Source: Couchioplanes azureus
Lineage (GTDB): Bacteria; Actinomycetota; Actinomycetes; Mycobacteriales; Micromonosporaceae
Reading direction: 5' to 3'
NCBI RefSeq assembly: GCF_014648355.1
Contig: NZ_BMQY01000001.1
Location: forward strand, 496,001-560,000
DNA length: 64,000 bases
Shown: positions 27,843 through 35,848 of the stretch, piece by piece
How the letters are laid out: every line of letters starts with the position of its first letter
Numbering within the stretch: position 1 is the stretch's first letter
Made by a program: the position numbers and the translations under genes
The notes under the pieces: model-generated
Database searches by the model: none
What the model saw: the letters and a program-made list of their open reading frames with translations, nothing else
Told to the model about the DNA's origin: nothing

Positions 27843-29753
27843 ATGACTACGCGAATCGAACGACACCACTACGACGTCGTCGTCATCGGCGCGGGCGGGG
27901 CCGGGCTGCGCGCCGCCATCGAGGCCCGGCTCGCCGGCAAGAAGACCGCCATCATCTCGAAGTCGCTGTTCGGCAAGGCTCACACGGTCATGGCCGAGGG
28001 CGGCGCCGCGGCGGCCATGGGGAACGTGAACAGCCGCGACAACTGGATGGTGCACTTCGGCGACACCATGCGCGGCGGCAAGTTCCTCAACAACTTCCGG
28101 ATGGCCGAGCTGCACGCCAAGGAGGCCCCGGAGCGGATCTGGGAGCTGGAGACGTACGGCGCGCTCTTCGACCGTACGAAGGACGGCAAGATCTCCCAGC
28201 GCAACTTCGGCGGCCACGAGTATCCCCGCCTCGCGCACGTCGGCGACCGCACCGGCCTGGAGCTCATCCGTACGCTGCAGCAGAAGATCGTCTCCCTGCA
28301 GCAGGAGGACTTCGCGGAGACCGGCAACTACGACTCCCGGATCCGGGTCTTCGCCGAGACCACCATCACCGAGCTTCTCCTCGACGGCGACCGCATCGCC
28401 GGAGCGTTCGGCTACTACCGCGAGTCCGGCGAGTTCATCCTGCTGGAGGCGCCCGCGGTCGTGCTGGCCACGGGCGGCGTCGGCCGCTCGTACAAGGTGA
28501 CCTCGAACTCCTGGGAGTACACCGGCGACGGCCACGCGCTCGCCCTGCGGGCCGGCGCCACGCTGATCAACATGGAGTTCCTGCAGTTCCACCCGACCGG
28601 CATGGTCTGGCCGCCCAGCGTCAAGGGCATCCTGGTCACCGAGTCGGTCCGCGGCGACGGCGGCGTGCTGCGCAACTCCGACGGCAAGCGGTTCATGTTC
28701 GACTACGTCCCCGACGTGTTCCGGCACCAGTACGCGGACACCGAGGAGGAGGCCGACCGCTGGTACACCGACCCGGACAACAACCGGCGCCCGCCGGAGC
28801 TGCTGCCCCGCGACGAGGTGGCCCGCGCCATCAACAGCGAGGTCAAGGCGGGCCGGGGCACCAAGTCCGGCGGCGTCTATCTCGACGTCTCCACCCGGAT
28901 GCCGGCCGAGACCATCGTCAGGCGGCTGCCGTCGATGCACCACCAGTTCAAGGAGCTGGCCGACGTCGACATCACCAAGGAGCCGATGGAGGTCGGCCCC
29001 ACCTGCCACTACGTCATGGGCGGCGTCGAGGTCGACCCGGACTCCGGCGCGGCGCACGGCCACGTCGAGGGCCTGTTCGCGGCGGGCGAGGTGTCCGGCG
29101 GCATGCACGGCTCCAACCGGCTCGGCGGCAACTCGCTCTCCGACCTGCTGGTGTTCGGCAAGCGGGCGGGCGAGCACGCGGCCGCGTACGCGGATGCCCT
29201 GGGCAAGCGGCCGAAGGTGGCGACCGCGGACGTGGAGCGGGCGGTGGACACCGCGCTCGCCCCGCTGAACCGCAGCGGCGGGGAGAACCCGTACACGTTG
29301 CAGCAGGATCTGCAGGCCGTCATGGGCGACCTGGTCGGCATCATCCGGCGCGAGGGTGAGCTGTCCGACGCGCTGAAGCGGCTGCAGGAGCTGAAGCTGC
29401 GGGTCGCGAACGTCAGCGCGACGGGCGGCCGCCGGTACAACCCCGGCTGGCATCTGGCTCTGGACCTGCGCAACATGCTGGTCGTCTCGGAGTGCACCGC
29501 GAAGGCGGCGCTGGAGCGGGAGGAGTCGCGCGGCGGGCACACCCGGGAGGACTTCCCGAAGATGAGCCCGGAATGGCGCAAGGTCAACCTGGTCTGCTCG
29601 CTCGACGACGCCGGCGACGTGCACCTGGAGCGCAAGCCGCTGCCGAAGATGCGCGAGGAGTTGCTGCGGCTCTTCAAGCGCACCGAGCTCAGCAAGTACC
29701 TGACCGACCAGGAACTCGCCGAGTACGACGCGATCGCGACGGAGGCCAACTGA
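27843..29753 (+). CDS. sdhA: succinate dehydrogenase/fumarate reductase flavoprotein subunit
   Basis: 636 residues. The FAD dinucleotide fold is VVIGAGGAGLRAAIEARLAG at residues about 12-31. The histidine for covalent FAD is in GKAHTVMAEGGAAAAMG. Further landmarks: EFLQFHPTGMVWP, the active-site region PMEVGPTCHYVMGGVEVD, GEVSGGMHGSNRLGGNSLSDLL and the C-terminal RREGELSDALKRLQELK. It oxidises succinate to fumarate. It is the middle gene of the sdhCAB operon, and its stop shares a base with the sdhB start (TGATG). Confidence 0.96.
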   Translation: MTTRIERHHYDVVVIGAGGAGLRAAIEARLAGKKTAIISKSLFGKAHTVMAEGGAAAAMGNVNSRDNWMVHFGDTMRGGKFLNNFRMAELHAKEAPERIWELETYGALFDRTKDGKISQRNFGGHEYPRLAHVGDRTGLELIRTLQQKIVSLQQEDFAETGNYDSRIRVFAETTITELLLDGDRIAGAFGYYRESGEFILLEAPAVVLATGGVGRSYKVTSNSWEYTGDGHALALRAGATLINMEFLQFHPTGMVWPPSVKGILVTESVRGDGGVLRNSDGKRFMFDYVPDVFRHQYADTEEEADRWYTDPDNNRRPPELLPRDEVARAINSEVKAGRGTKSGGVYLDVSTRMPAETIVRRLPSMHHQFKELADVDITKEPMEVGPTCHYVMGGVEVDPDSGAAHGHVEGLFAAGEVSGGMHGSNRLGGNSLSDLLVFGKRAGEHAAAYADALGKRPKVATADVERAVDTALAPLNRSGGENPYTLQQDLQAVMGDLVGIIRREGELSDALKRLQELKLRVANVSATGGRRYNPGWHLALDLRNMLVVSECTAKAALEREESRGGHTREDFPKMSPEWRKVNLVCSLDDAGDVHLERKPLPKMREELLRLFKRTELSKYLTDQELAEYDAIATEAN

Positions 29754-30778
29754 TGAAGCGCCATTTCCGGGTCTGGCGGGGCGACGCGTCCGGCGGCGAG
29801 ATCCAGGACTTCCAGGTCGAGGTCAACGACGGCGAGGTCGTCCTCGACATCATCCACCGGCTCCAGGCGACCGAGACACCCGACCTGGCCTGCCGCTGGA
29901 ACTGCAAGGCGGGCAAGTGCGGCTCCTGCTCGATGGAGATCAACGGCAAGCCGCGCCTGGGCTGCATGACCCGGATGTCCACCTTCGAGGAGAACGAGAC
30001 CGTCACCATCACGCCGCTGCGCACCTTCCCGGTGATCCGCGACCTGGTGACCGACGTGTCCTTCAACTACGAGAAGGCCCGCGAGACGCCCGCGTTCGCC
30101 CCGCCGCCCGGGGTCGCGCCGGGCGACTACCGGATGAAGCAGGTCGACGTCGACCGCTCGCAGGAGTTCCGCAAGTGCATCGAATGCTTCCTGTGCCAGA
30201 ACACCTGCCACGTCGTGCGCGACCACGAGGAGAACAAGAAGGCGTTCAGCGGGCCGCGCTTCTTCATCCGGGCGGCCGAGCTGGACATGCACCCGCTCGA
30301 CGACCGCACGGACCGCAAGGAGTACGCGCAGGCGAGCCAGGGCCTCGGCTACTGCAACATCACCAAGTGCTGCACCGAGGTCTGCCCGGAACACATCAAG
30401 ATCACTGACAACGCCATCATCCCGATGAAGGAACGGGTGGTGGACCGCCGCTACGACCCCCTGGTCCGGCTGGGCCGCAAGATCTTCCGCCGGGACCAGC
30501 TCGAGGACCCCTCGATCGGCCACGGCGGCATCCCGACCCGCAGCCGCAGCGGCGACAACATGGCGCCGAGCTCCTCCGAGGGCGTCACCGGCGTGGCGGC
30601 AGGCCTGTCCGGGGCGGGCGCGCGTCTGCCGCAGGGCCCGCCGATCGGCCCGGACGGCAAGATGGACGTCGCCGAGCTGGTATCACAGAACGCGGGAGGC
30701 CCGTCACCCTTCGGTGACGATCAGGAGTTCCCGCTCCGAAAGATCACCTACAACCACCCCGAGCCCGACAAGGACTGA
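29753..30778 (+). CDS. sdhB: succinate dehydrogenase/fumarate reductase iron-sulfur subunit, extended C-terminus
   Basis: 341 residues. The 2Fe-2S ligands are in CRWNCKAGKCGSCSMEINGK with a following GCMT. The cluster-binding half has CIECFLCQNTCHVV and CNITKCCTEVCPEHIKI. Usual Sdh1-type subunits are about 250 residues; here 85 or so extra residues follow DPLVRLGRKIFRR. They are rich in Gly, Ser and Pro, end QEFPLRKITYNHPEPDKD, and have no recognisable domain. Translation is coupled to sdhA by TGATG. A hairpin follows the stop. Confidence 0.93.
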   Translation: MKRHFRVWRGDASGGEIQDFQVEVNDGEVVLDIIHRLQATETPDLACRWNCKAGKCGSCSMEINGKPRLGCMTRMSTFEENETVTITPLRTFPVIRDLVTDVSFNYEKARETPAFAPPPGVAPGDYRMKQVDVDRSQEFRKCIECFLCQNTCHVVRDHEENKKAFSGPRFFIRAAELDMHPLDDRTDRKEYAQASQGLGYCNITKCCTEVCPEHIKITDNAIIPMKERVVDRRYDPLVRLGRKIFRRDQLEDPSIGHGGIPTRSRSGDNMAPSSSEGVTGVAAGLSGAGARLPQGPPIGPDGKMDVAELVSQNAGGPSPFGDDQEFPLRKITYNHPEPDKD

Positions 30779-30782
30779 CGGA

Positions 30783-30808
30783 AAGGACTCGCCCTCGGGC
30801 GGGTCCTT
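30783..30808 (+). terminator. terminator of the sdh operon
   Basis: AAGGACTCGCCC at 30783-30794 and GGGCGGGTCCTT at 30797-30808 form a 12-bp stem with a single mismatch and a two-base loop, five bases after the sdhB stop. Confidence 0.75.
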
Positions 30809-30897
30809 CGCCTTTCCGCGGGCCCTTCGCCTCCCGGCGGAGACCGCCCCACCCGGCCGTCAGGATTCCGGATGTCGAACACCTGTACGATAGGCCG

Positions 30898-31533
30898 GTG
30901 AGTTCCTACCAGCCGTCGATGCTCGATGTCATGGGTGAGGCCGGGCCCGCGATCGAGCCCCTGCCCGGCCGCCTGACCCGTCACCACCTCACCGCGGGCG
31001 CCTGGGTCGACGTGCTGCCCGGCTGGGTCAGCGGCTCCGACGACATCTTCGAAACCCTCCTCACCGACGTCGCCTGGCGCGCCGAACGCCGCCCGATGTA
31101 TGACGGCGTGGTCGACGTCCCCCGCCTCCTGTGCTGGTACGGCCGCGACGAGCAACTCCCGCACCCGACCCTGACCGAGGCCCGGGACCGCCTGTCGGCG
31201 CACTACCGGGCGGAGCTGGGCGAGCCCTTCGTCACCGCGGGCATGTGCCTCTACCGCGACGGCCGTGACAGCGTCGCATGGCACGGCGACAGGCTGGGCC
31301 GTGCATCGCGACAGGACACCATGGTCGCGATCGTGTCGTTCGGCTCGCCCCGCACTCTGATGCTGCGTCCCCGAGCCGGCGGCACGGAGACGCTGCGCTT
31401 CCCGCAGGGCCATGGGGACCTCATCGTGATGGGCGGCTCATGCCAACGCACCTGGGAGCACGCGATCCCGAAGACCGCCCGGCCGGTGGGCCCCCGGGTC
31501 AGCGTCCAGTTCCGCCCGGTCAACGTGGCCTAG
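30898..31533 (+). CDS. AlkB-family Fe(II)/2-oxoglutarate-dependent dioxygenase
   Basis: 211 residues. The iron ligands are the H and D of DSVAWHGDRLG (about residue 122) and the histidine of RTWEHAIPKTAR; the 2-oxoglutarate arginine pair lies in GPRVSVQFRPV. The N-terminal part (PRLLCWYGRDEQLPHPTL) resembles the AlkB substrate-recognition lid. It would repair alkylated nucleic acid bases by oxidative demethylation. The start is GTG 30898. TACGAT (30886-30891) lies six bases before it and there is no Shine-Dalgarno, which suggests a leaderless mRNA. Confidence 0.92.
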   Translation: MSSYQPSMLDVMGEAGPAIEPLPGRLTRHHLTAGAWVDVLPGWVSGSDDIFETLLTDVAWRAERRPMYDGVVDVPRLLCWYGRDEQLPHPTLTEARDRLSAHYRAELGEPFVTAGMCLYRDGRDSVAWHGDRLGRASRQDTMVAIVSFGSPRTLMLRPRAGGTETLRFPQGHGDLIVMGGSCQRTWEHAIPKTARPVGPRVSVQFRPVNVA

Positions 31534-31640
31534 CCGTCCGCTCGGGACCGGCCCGGTGAGATCCCCGCAGCGCACACTCCCACGGCAGGCACTGGTACGA
31601 CAGAATGACCATGCACCGCGCACGGAGGTGAGGGTGGCCA

Positions 31641-32315
31641 TTGCTGGATGCAGGCGCTGTCGTACTGGTCCACCGGCGTAAGTCCCCCGCCGCGGGCGTA
31701 CGCAAGACCCTCTACGGCCTGGCACCGCTGATCGTGGCGGTCGTCAGCTTCGTGGCCGTGCTGCGCGCCGACGAGGAGGGTGCGCTGCGAATCGCAGCCA
31801 TCGTGCTACTGGTGGCCTCCGGGTTGCTGCTGGCCTACCGAGGCGCCTGGTGGCTGGTCGACGGCATCACCGATCTCATCGCCTGGTGGGCAGTTCACCG
31901 CGGGCCTCCCACCGCCATGCGCCTGAGCGCCTGGGGCGTGGAATATTCCCCGTCGTGGCGCAACGGCGAGTTTGCGATGTCGATGCCTTGGTCCGACGTG
32001 ACCGCCACGGCCTTCCGCCCCGGCCTGGGCCCTGCGCCGGTCTTCTGCATCGACGCGGACGGCCGGTATCCGACCCCGCCGGACGACCCGCTGCGCCACC
32101 TGTCCGGCCCCCGGCTGAGCGGGCGGGCGGTGGCGTGGGCCGATGCGCAGGCACCCGCCTCGGCCGTCGAGCGCACCATGCTGACGAACACCTACCTGTT
32201 CGGCACCCCCATGGTGATCAACCTGCGGCTCTGCGACGGCCTGGACGTCGATGAGCTGGATCGCCGGCTCCAGGACTGGACCGCCGGCCGTTGCCGCTGC
32301 CAGCCGCCGGACTGA
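31641..32315 (+). CDS. hypothetical membrane protein
   Basis: 224 residues. Two membrane segments (GLAPLIVAVVSFVAVL and AAIVLLVASGLLLAYRGAWW) precede a cytoplasmic PH-like or DUF-type beta domain: TAMRLSAWGVEYSPSWRNGE, MSMPWSDVTATAFRPG, PVFCIDADGRYP. The C-terminal DGLDVDELDRRLQDWTAGR is a typical closing helix of such domains. The start is uncertain: TTG 31641 is the earliest in-frame start with GGAGG some twelve bases upstream. No operon partner is evident. Confidence 0.65.
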   Translation: MLDAGAVVLVHRRKSPAAGVRKTLYGLAPLIVAVVSFVAVLRADEEGALRIAAIVLLVASGLLLAYRGAWWLVDGITDLIAWWAVHRGPPTAMRLSAWGVEYSPSWRNGEFAMSMPWSDVTATAFRPGLGPAPVFCIDADGRYPTPPDDPLRHLSGPRLSGRAVAWADAQAPASAVERTMLTNTYLFGTPMVINLRLCDGLDVDELDRRLQDWTAGRCRCQPPD

Positions 32316-32387
32316 CACCATCCGCCCGGACCGGATGAGGCGACGCCCAGCCGTGCCGGAATTCATGGTCGGCGATGTTTTCGGACA

Positions 32388-32415
32388 TTGACACCCACCA
32401 CTAGGTAATTACACT
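32388..32415 (+). promoter_or_regulatory. sigma-70-type promoter of the ABC transporter/catabolic unit
   Basis: TTGACA at 32388-32393 is a perfect -35, followed after 16 bases by TACACT (32410-32415). It lies about 70 bp before the first transporter ATPase gene, in a locally AT-rich stretch unlike the surrounding sequence. Confidence 0.7.
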
Positions 32416-32422
32416 CCTAGTG
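32399..32422. promoter_or_regulatory. palindromic operator over the -10 element
   Basis: CACTAGG (32399-32405) and CCTAGTG (32416-32422) form a perfect 7-bp inverted repeat with a 10-base spacer that contains the -10 hexamer. This is where a TetR-type repressor would block transcription; a TetR gene closes the same gene cluster at 41078. Confidence 0.6.
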
Positions 32423-32485
32423 TATTTAGTTGATCTCCGAGCTACCTCCATTCAGGACCGCCACGCCCTTGATGCCGAGGTGACG

Positions 32486-33190
32486 ATGACCGCTTCACCT
32501 TCCGAGAACGCCGGCCTCACCCTCGACCGGATCAGCGTCCATTTCGGTGGCCTGGTCGCCCTCGACGGCGTCTCCCTGCGCGTCGCCCCCGGACGTACCG
32601 TGGGGGTCATCGGCCCCAACGGCGCCGGGAAGACGACCCTTTTCAACGTTGTCTGCGGTTTCGTGACGCCGACGAGCGGCTCCCTGGCCCTGGACGGGCG
32701 ACCGCTGCGACCCCGGCCGCACCGGCTCGCCGGGCTCGGTATCTCCCGCACGCTGCAAGGCGTCGGCCTCTTCAGCGGCCTGACGGTCCTGGAGAACGTG
32801 CTTGTCGCCGCCCCGGGCAGCCCCGAACGGGCGCTGGCGGCACTCGATCGCTGCGGCGTCGGGCCGTGCGCCGGGGATCTGCCCGGGCATCTGCCCTACG
32901 CGCTGCGCAAGCGGGTCGCGCTGGCCCGGGCTCTGGTCAGCGAGCCGAGGCTGCTGCTGTTGGACGAGCCGGCGGGCGGGCTCGGCGCCGGGGAGATCGA
33001 CGAGCTGCGCGAGCTGATCGAGAGCTTGTCCTGCTCGGTGCTGCTCGTCGAGCATCACATGGATCTGGTCATGACGGTCTGCGACGAGATCCTGGTGCTG
33101 GACTTCGGCAGGCCGATCGCGTACGGCACCCCGGCCGAGATCCGGACCGACGAGGCCGTCGCGGACGCCTACCTCGGTGCTGTCGCGTGA
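32486..33190 (+). CDS. HAAT-family ABC transporter ATP-binding protein (LivG type)
   Basis: 234 residues. Walker A is VIGPNGAGKTTLFNVVCG, Walker B RLLLLDEPAGGL, H-loop LLVEHHMDLVM. The signature region reads LPYALRKRVALARAL instead of a canonical LSGGQ, a deviation worth noting. The ISRTLQGVGLFSGLTVLENV segment is typical of LivG. It energises import of a branched-chain amino acid or other carboxylate. The ATG at 32486 is preferred because an upstream GTG (32420) falls inside the promoter. The stop overlaps the start of the LivF-type gene (GTGA). Confidence 0.9.
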   Translation: MTASPSENAGLTLDRISVHFGGLVALDGVSLRVAPGRTVGVIGPNGAGKTTLFNVVCGFVTPTSGSLALDGRPLRPRPHRLAGLGISRTLQGVGLFSGLTVLENVLVAAPGSPERALAALDRCGVGPCAGDLPGHLPYALRKRVALARALVSEPRLLLLDEPAGGLGAGEIDELRELIESLSCSVLLVEHHMDLVMTVCDEILVLDFGRPIAYGTPAEIRTDEAVADAYLGAVA

Positions 33191-33891
33191 GCGCGCTGCT
33201 GCGGATCGAGCGGCTCACCGCCGGGTACGGCGCCGCCCCGGTTCTGCACGACGTCGATCTGAGCGTCGCGGCCGGTTCGATCACCGCCGTCCTGGGGGCG
33301 AACGGGGCGGGGAAGACGACGCTGCTGCGTACCCTGTCGGGGTTGTTGCCGGCCGTCCACGGACGGATCCTTCTGGACGGCCGCGACCTGCGCGGGGTCC
33401 GGGTGGAGGAGATGGTACGCCGCGGCGTGGCGCACGTGCCGGAGGGCCGCGGGGTGGTCACCGAGCTGACCGTGGACGAGAACCTGCGGCTGGGCGGCCT
33501 GTGGCGTAAAGACCGCGCGGACGCCAAGCGTGCCCTCGACGAGGTGTACGAGCTCTTCGAGCCGTTGGCCCGCCGCCGGGAGGCTCCGGGGCACCAGCTT
33601 TCCGGCGGCGAGCGGCAACTGCTCGCGCTGGGTCGCGCCCTGGTCGGGCGCCCCCGGCTCCTGCTGCTCGACGAGCCGTCGCTGGGGCTGGCACCGAAGA
33701 TCACCGCCCGGATTCTGCGGCTGCTGCGCACGTTGCGCGACCGAAGCGGGCTGACCGTGTTGCTGGTGGAGCAGAACGTGCGCGGCGCGCTGGCCATCGC
33801 GGACGAGGCCGTCGTGCTGGCGCTGGGTCGCGTCGTCAGCCGCGGCACGTCCGTCGACGACGAGTTGCGGCATGCCTATCTCGGCTTCTAG
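33187..33891 (+). CDS. HAAT-family ABC transporter ATP-binding protein (LivF type)
   Basis: 234 residues. Walker A is VLGANGAGKTTLLRTLSG, the signature HQLSGGERQLLALGRAL, Walker B RLLLLDEPSLGLAPKI, and the H-loop position is LLVEQNVRGAL, with glutamine as usual in LivF. The segment VAHVPEGRGVVTELTVDENLR is diagnostic of LivF. The start GTG 33187 overlaps the upstream stop. It pairs with the LivG-type ATPase and the two permeases that follow. Confidence 0.92.
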   Translation: MSALLRIERLTAGYGAAPVLHDVDLSVAAGSITAVLGANGAGKTTLLRTLSGLLPAVHGRILLDGRDLRGVRVEEMVRRGVAHVPEGRGVVTELTVDENLRLGGLWRKDRADAKRALDEVYELFEPLARRREAPGHQLSGGERQLLALGRALVGRPRLLLLDEPSLGLAPKITARILRLLRTLRDRSGLTVLLVEQNVRGALAIADEAVVLALGRVVSRGTSVDDELRHAYLGF

Positions 33892-33899
33892 GAGGTCCG

Positions 33900-34778
33900 T
33901 TGGACCGGTTCGTGTTCCTCACGTTCGACGGCCTGAGCCGGGGCGCGGTGTACGCCGCGTTCGCCCTGGCCCTGGTCCTGATCTGGCGGTCGACCCGGAT
34001 CGTCAACTTCGCCCAGGGCGCGATGGCGGTGGCCACCGCGTACGCGGGCTACTCCGTCTCGGCCGCGACCGGCTCCTACTGGCTGGGCTTCGCCGTGGCG
34101 ATCCTCGGCGGCCTCGCCCTGGGCGCGGTGACCGAGCGGGTGGTGATGCGCTTCGTCGACCATGAGTCGCCGCTCACCGGGGTGGTGGTCGCGCTGGGCC
34201 TGGTGCTCGTCATCCAGGGCGTGCTCGGCATGATCTACGGCAACGAGTTCCGCCCGGCCGGCGCGCCGTTCGGACGCGACGCCTTCACGGTCGGCGGGGT
34301 CGCCCTGCTCTCCCGCTTCGACCTGTTCGTCTTCGCGGCGGTGGCCGCCGTGGTCGGGTTGCTCGCGCTGCTGTTCCGGCGTACGGCGACCGGCCTGCGG
34401 ATGCGCGCCTCGGCGTTCGCCCCGGACGTCTCCCGGCTGCTCGGCGTCGACGTCGGCGGCATGCTGACGCTGGGCTGGGCACTGGCCGCGGCGGTCGGCT
34501 CGCTCGCCGGCATGCTGGTCATCCCCACCGAGCTGGGGCTGCATCCGAACGCGATGGACATCGTCTTCGTCTCGTCGTTCACCGCGGCGGTCGTCGGCGG
34601 CCTGGACAGCGCGATCGGCTCGGTGCTCGGCGGGCTGATCGTGGGGCTGCTGCTGTCGTACGTGAGCGGCTATCTCGGCGCCACGGTGGCGCCGATCGCC
34701 GTCCTGCTGCTGCTCGTCGTGGTGCTGCTGGGCCGGCCCGGCGGGTTGTTCTCCCGAGCGGCGGCGAGGACGGCATGA
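33900..34778 (+). CDS. branched-chain amino acid-type ABC transporter permease (LivH type)
   Basis: 292 residues with eight or nine membrane segments. The LivH signature STRIVNFAQGAMAVATAYAG is near residue 40, and AVVGGLDSAIGSVLGGLIVGL near the end contacts the ATPases. The start appears to be TTG 33900, with GGAGGT four bases upstream; no ATG or GTG fits better. It overlaps the LivM-type gene by four bases. Confidence 0.92.
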   Translation: MDRFVFLTFDGLSRGAVYAAFALALVLIWRSTRIVNFAQGAMAVATAYAGYSVSAATGSYWLGFAVAILGGLALGAVTERVVMRFVDHESPLTGVVVALGLVLVIQGVLGMIYGNEFRPAGAPFGRDAFTVGGVALLSRFDLFVFAAVAAVVGLLALLFRRTATGLRMRASAFAPDVSRLLGVDVGGMLTLGWALAAAVGSLAGMLVIPTELGLHPNAMDIVFVSSFTAAVVGGLDSAIGSVLGGLIVGLLLSYVSGYLGATVAPIAVLLLLVVVLLGRPGGLFSRAAARTA

Positions 34779-35836
34779 GCATCCTGCGCGAGCGCGCCCC
34801 GCTCGGAGCCACGGTCGCTGCGCCGCCGCGGCGACCGTGGCTGGTGTGGCAGCTGGGCGGCACCGCCGGCGCCGCGCTGCTGATCGTCGTGCTCACCTAC
34901 CTGCTGCCACCCTTTCGCACCTATCAGCTCGCCACCGTCGGGGCGTACCTGTGCGTCACCGCCGGACTGACGGTCCTGACCGGACTCAACGGGCAGCTGT
35001 CGCTGGGGCACGGCGCACTGATGGCGACCGGTGCCTATACGGTCGCCCTGCTCCAGCAGGCGATGGCCGGGCGGGGTTCGTGGACCCTGCTGGTGTCCAT
35101 CGCCGCGGCGATCGGGGTGACCACCGTGGTCGGTGCCGTGGTAGGTCTGGCGGCCGCGCGGCTGCGTGGCCCCTATCTGGCCGGCCTGACGCTCGCCGTC
35201 GCGGTCGTGGTTCCGGCGATCACCAGCACCTACGACGGGACGTTCAACAGCGACCAGGGCCTCTCCGTGGTGCTCGACCCGCCGCCCGGCAGCATCGCCG
35301 TCGAGCGGTGGCAGGCGTGGCTCGCCTGGACCGGCGCCCTGGTCACCATGCTCGCGCTGGCGGTGCTCGTGCGGGGCCCGTTCGGTCTGCGGATGCGGGC
35401 CGTCCGGGACGACGAGACCGCCGCCCGGCTCGCCGGGGTCAGCGTCGCCCGTACCCAGGTCCTGGCCTTCGTGGTGAGCGCGGCCTGCGCCGGTCTGGGC
35501 GGCGCCCTCTTCGCCGTGCTGGCCCAGAGCGTCTCGCCGGGTGCGTTCCCGCTGTCGTTGTCGCTCTTCCTGGTCATGGCGATCGTCATCGGCGGGCTGG
35601 GCAGCCTGGCCGGTGCCGTCTGGGGTGCGGTCCTGCTCGTCGCGCTGCCGGCCCTGGCGCACACCGTCACCGAGGACGTCGGGGTGCAGCGGCTCGAAGG
35701 CAACCTGCCGCTCGCGCTGTTCGGCGTCAGCCTGGTCGCCGTCATGCTCGCCGCTCCCGGCGGCATCGCGTCCCTGCGGCCCCCGCGACACCTCCGACGC
35801 GCGACACGAGGCAGACGCGCGAAGCGAAAGGCCTGA
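34775..35836 (+). CDS. branched-chain amino acid-type ABC transporter permease (LivM type)
   Basis: 353 residues with about nine membrane segments. The LivM motif LTVLTGLNGQLSLGHGALMATGAYT lies near residue 70, and the coupling helix region is GLRMRAVRDDETAARLAGVSVARTQVLAF. It starts with a proline- and arginine-containing cytoplasmic tail and ends with an arginine/lysine-rich tail (RRATRGRRAKRKA). The receptor gene follows after 12 bases. Confidence 0.93.
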   Translation: MSILRERAPLGATVAAPPRRPWLVWQLGGTAGAALLIVVLTYLLPPFRTYQLATVGAYLCVTAGLTVLTGLNGQLSLGHGALMATGAYTVALLQQAMAGRGSWTLLVSIAAAIGVTTVVGAVVGLAAARLRGPYLAGLTLAVAVVVPAITSTYDGTFNSDQGLSVVLDPPPGSIAVERWQAWLAWTGALVTMLALAVLVRGPFGLRMRAVRDDETAARLAGVSVARTQVLAFVVSAACAGLGGALFAVLAQSVSPGAFPLSLSLFLVMAIVIGGLGSLAGAVWGAVLLVALPALAHTVTEDVGVQRLEGNLPLALFGVSLVAVMLAAPGGIASLRPPRHLRRATRGRRAKRKA

Positions 35837-35848
35837 AAGGAGAAAGAC

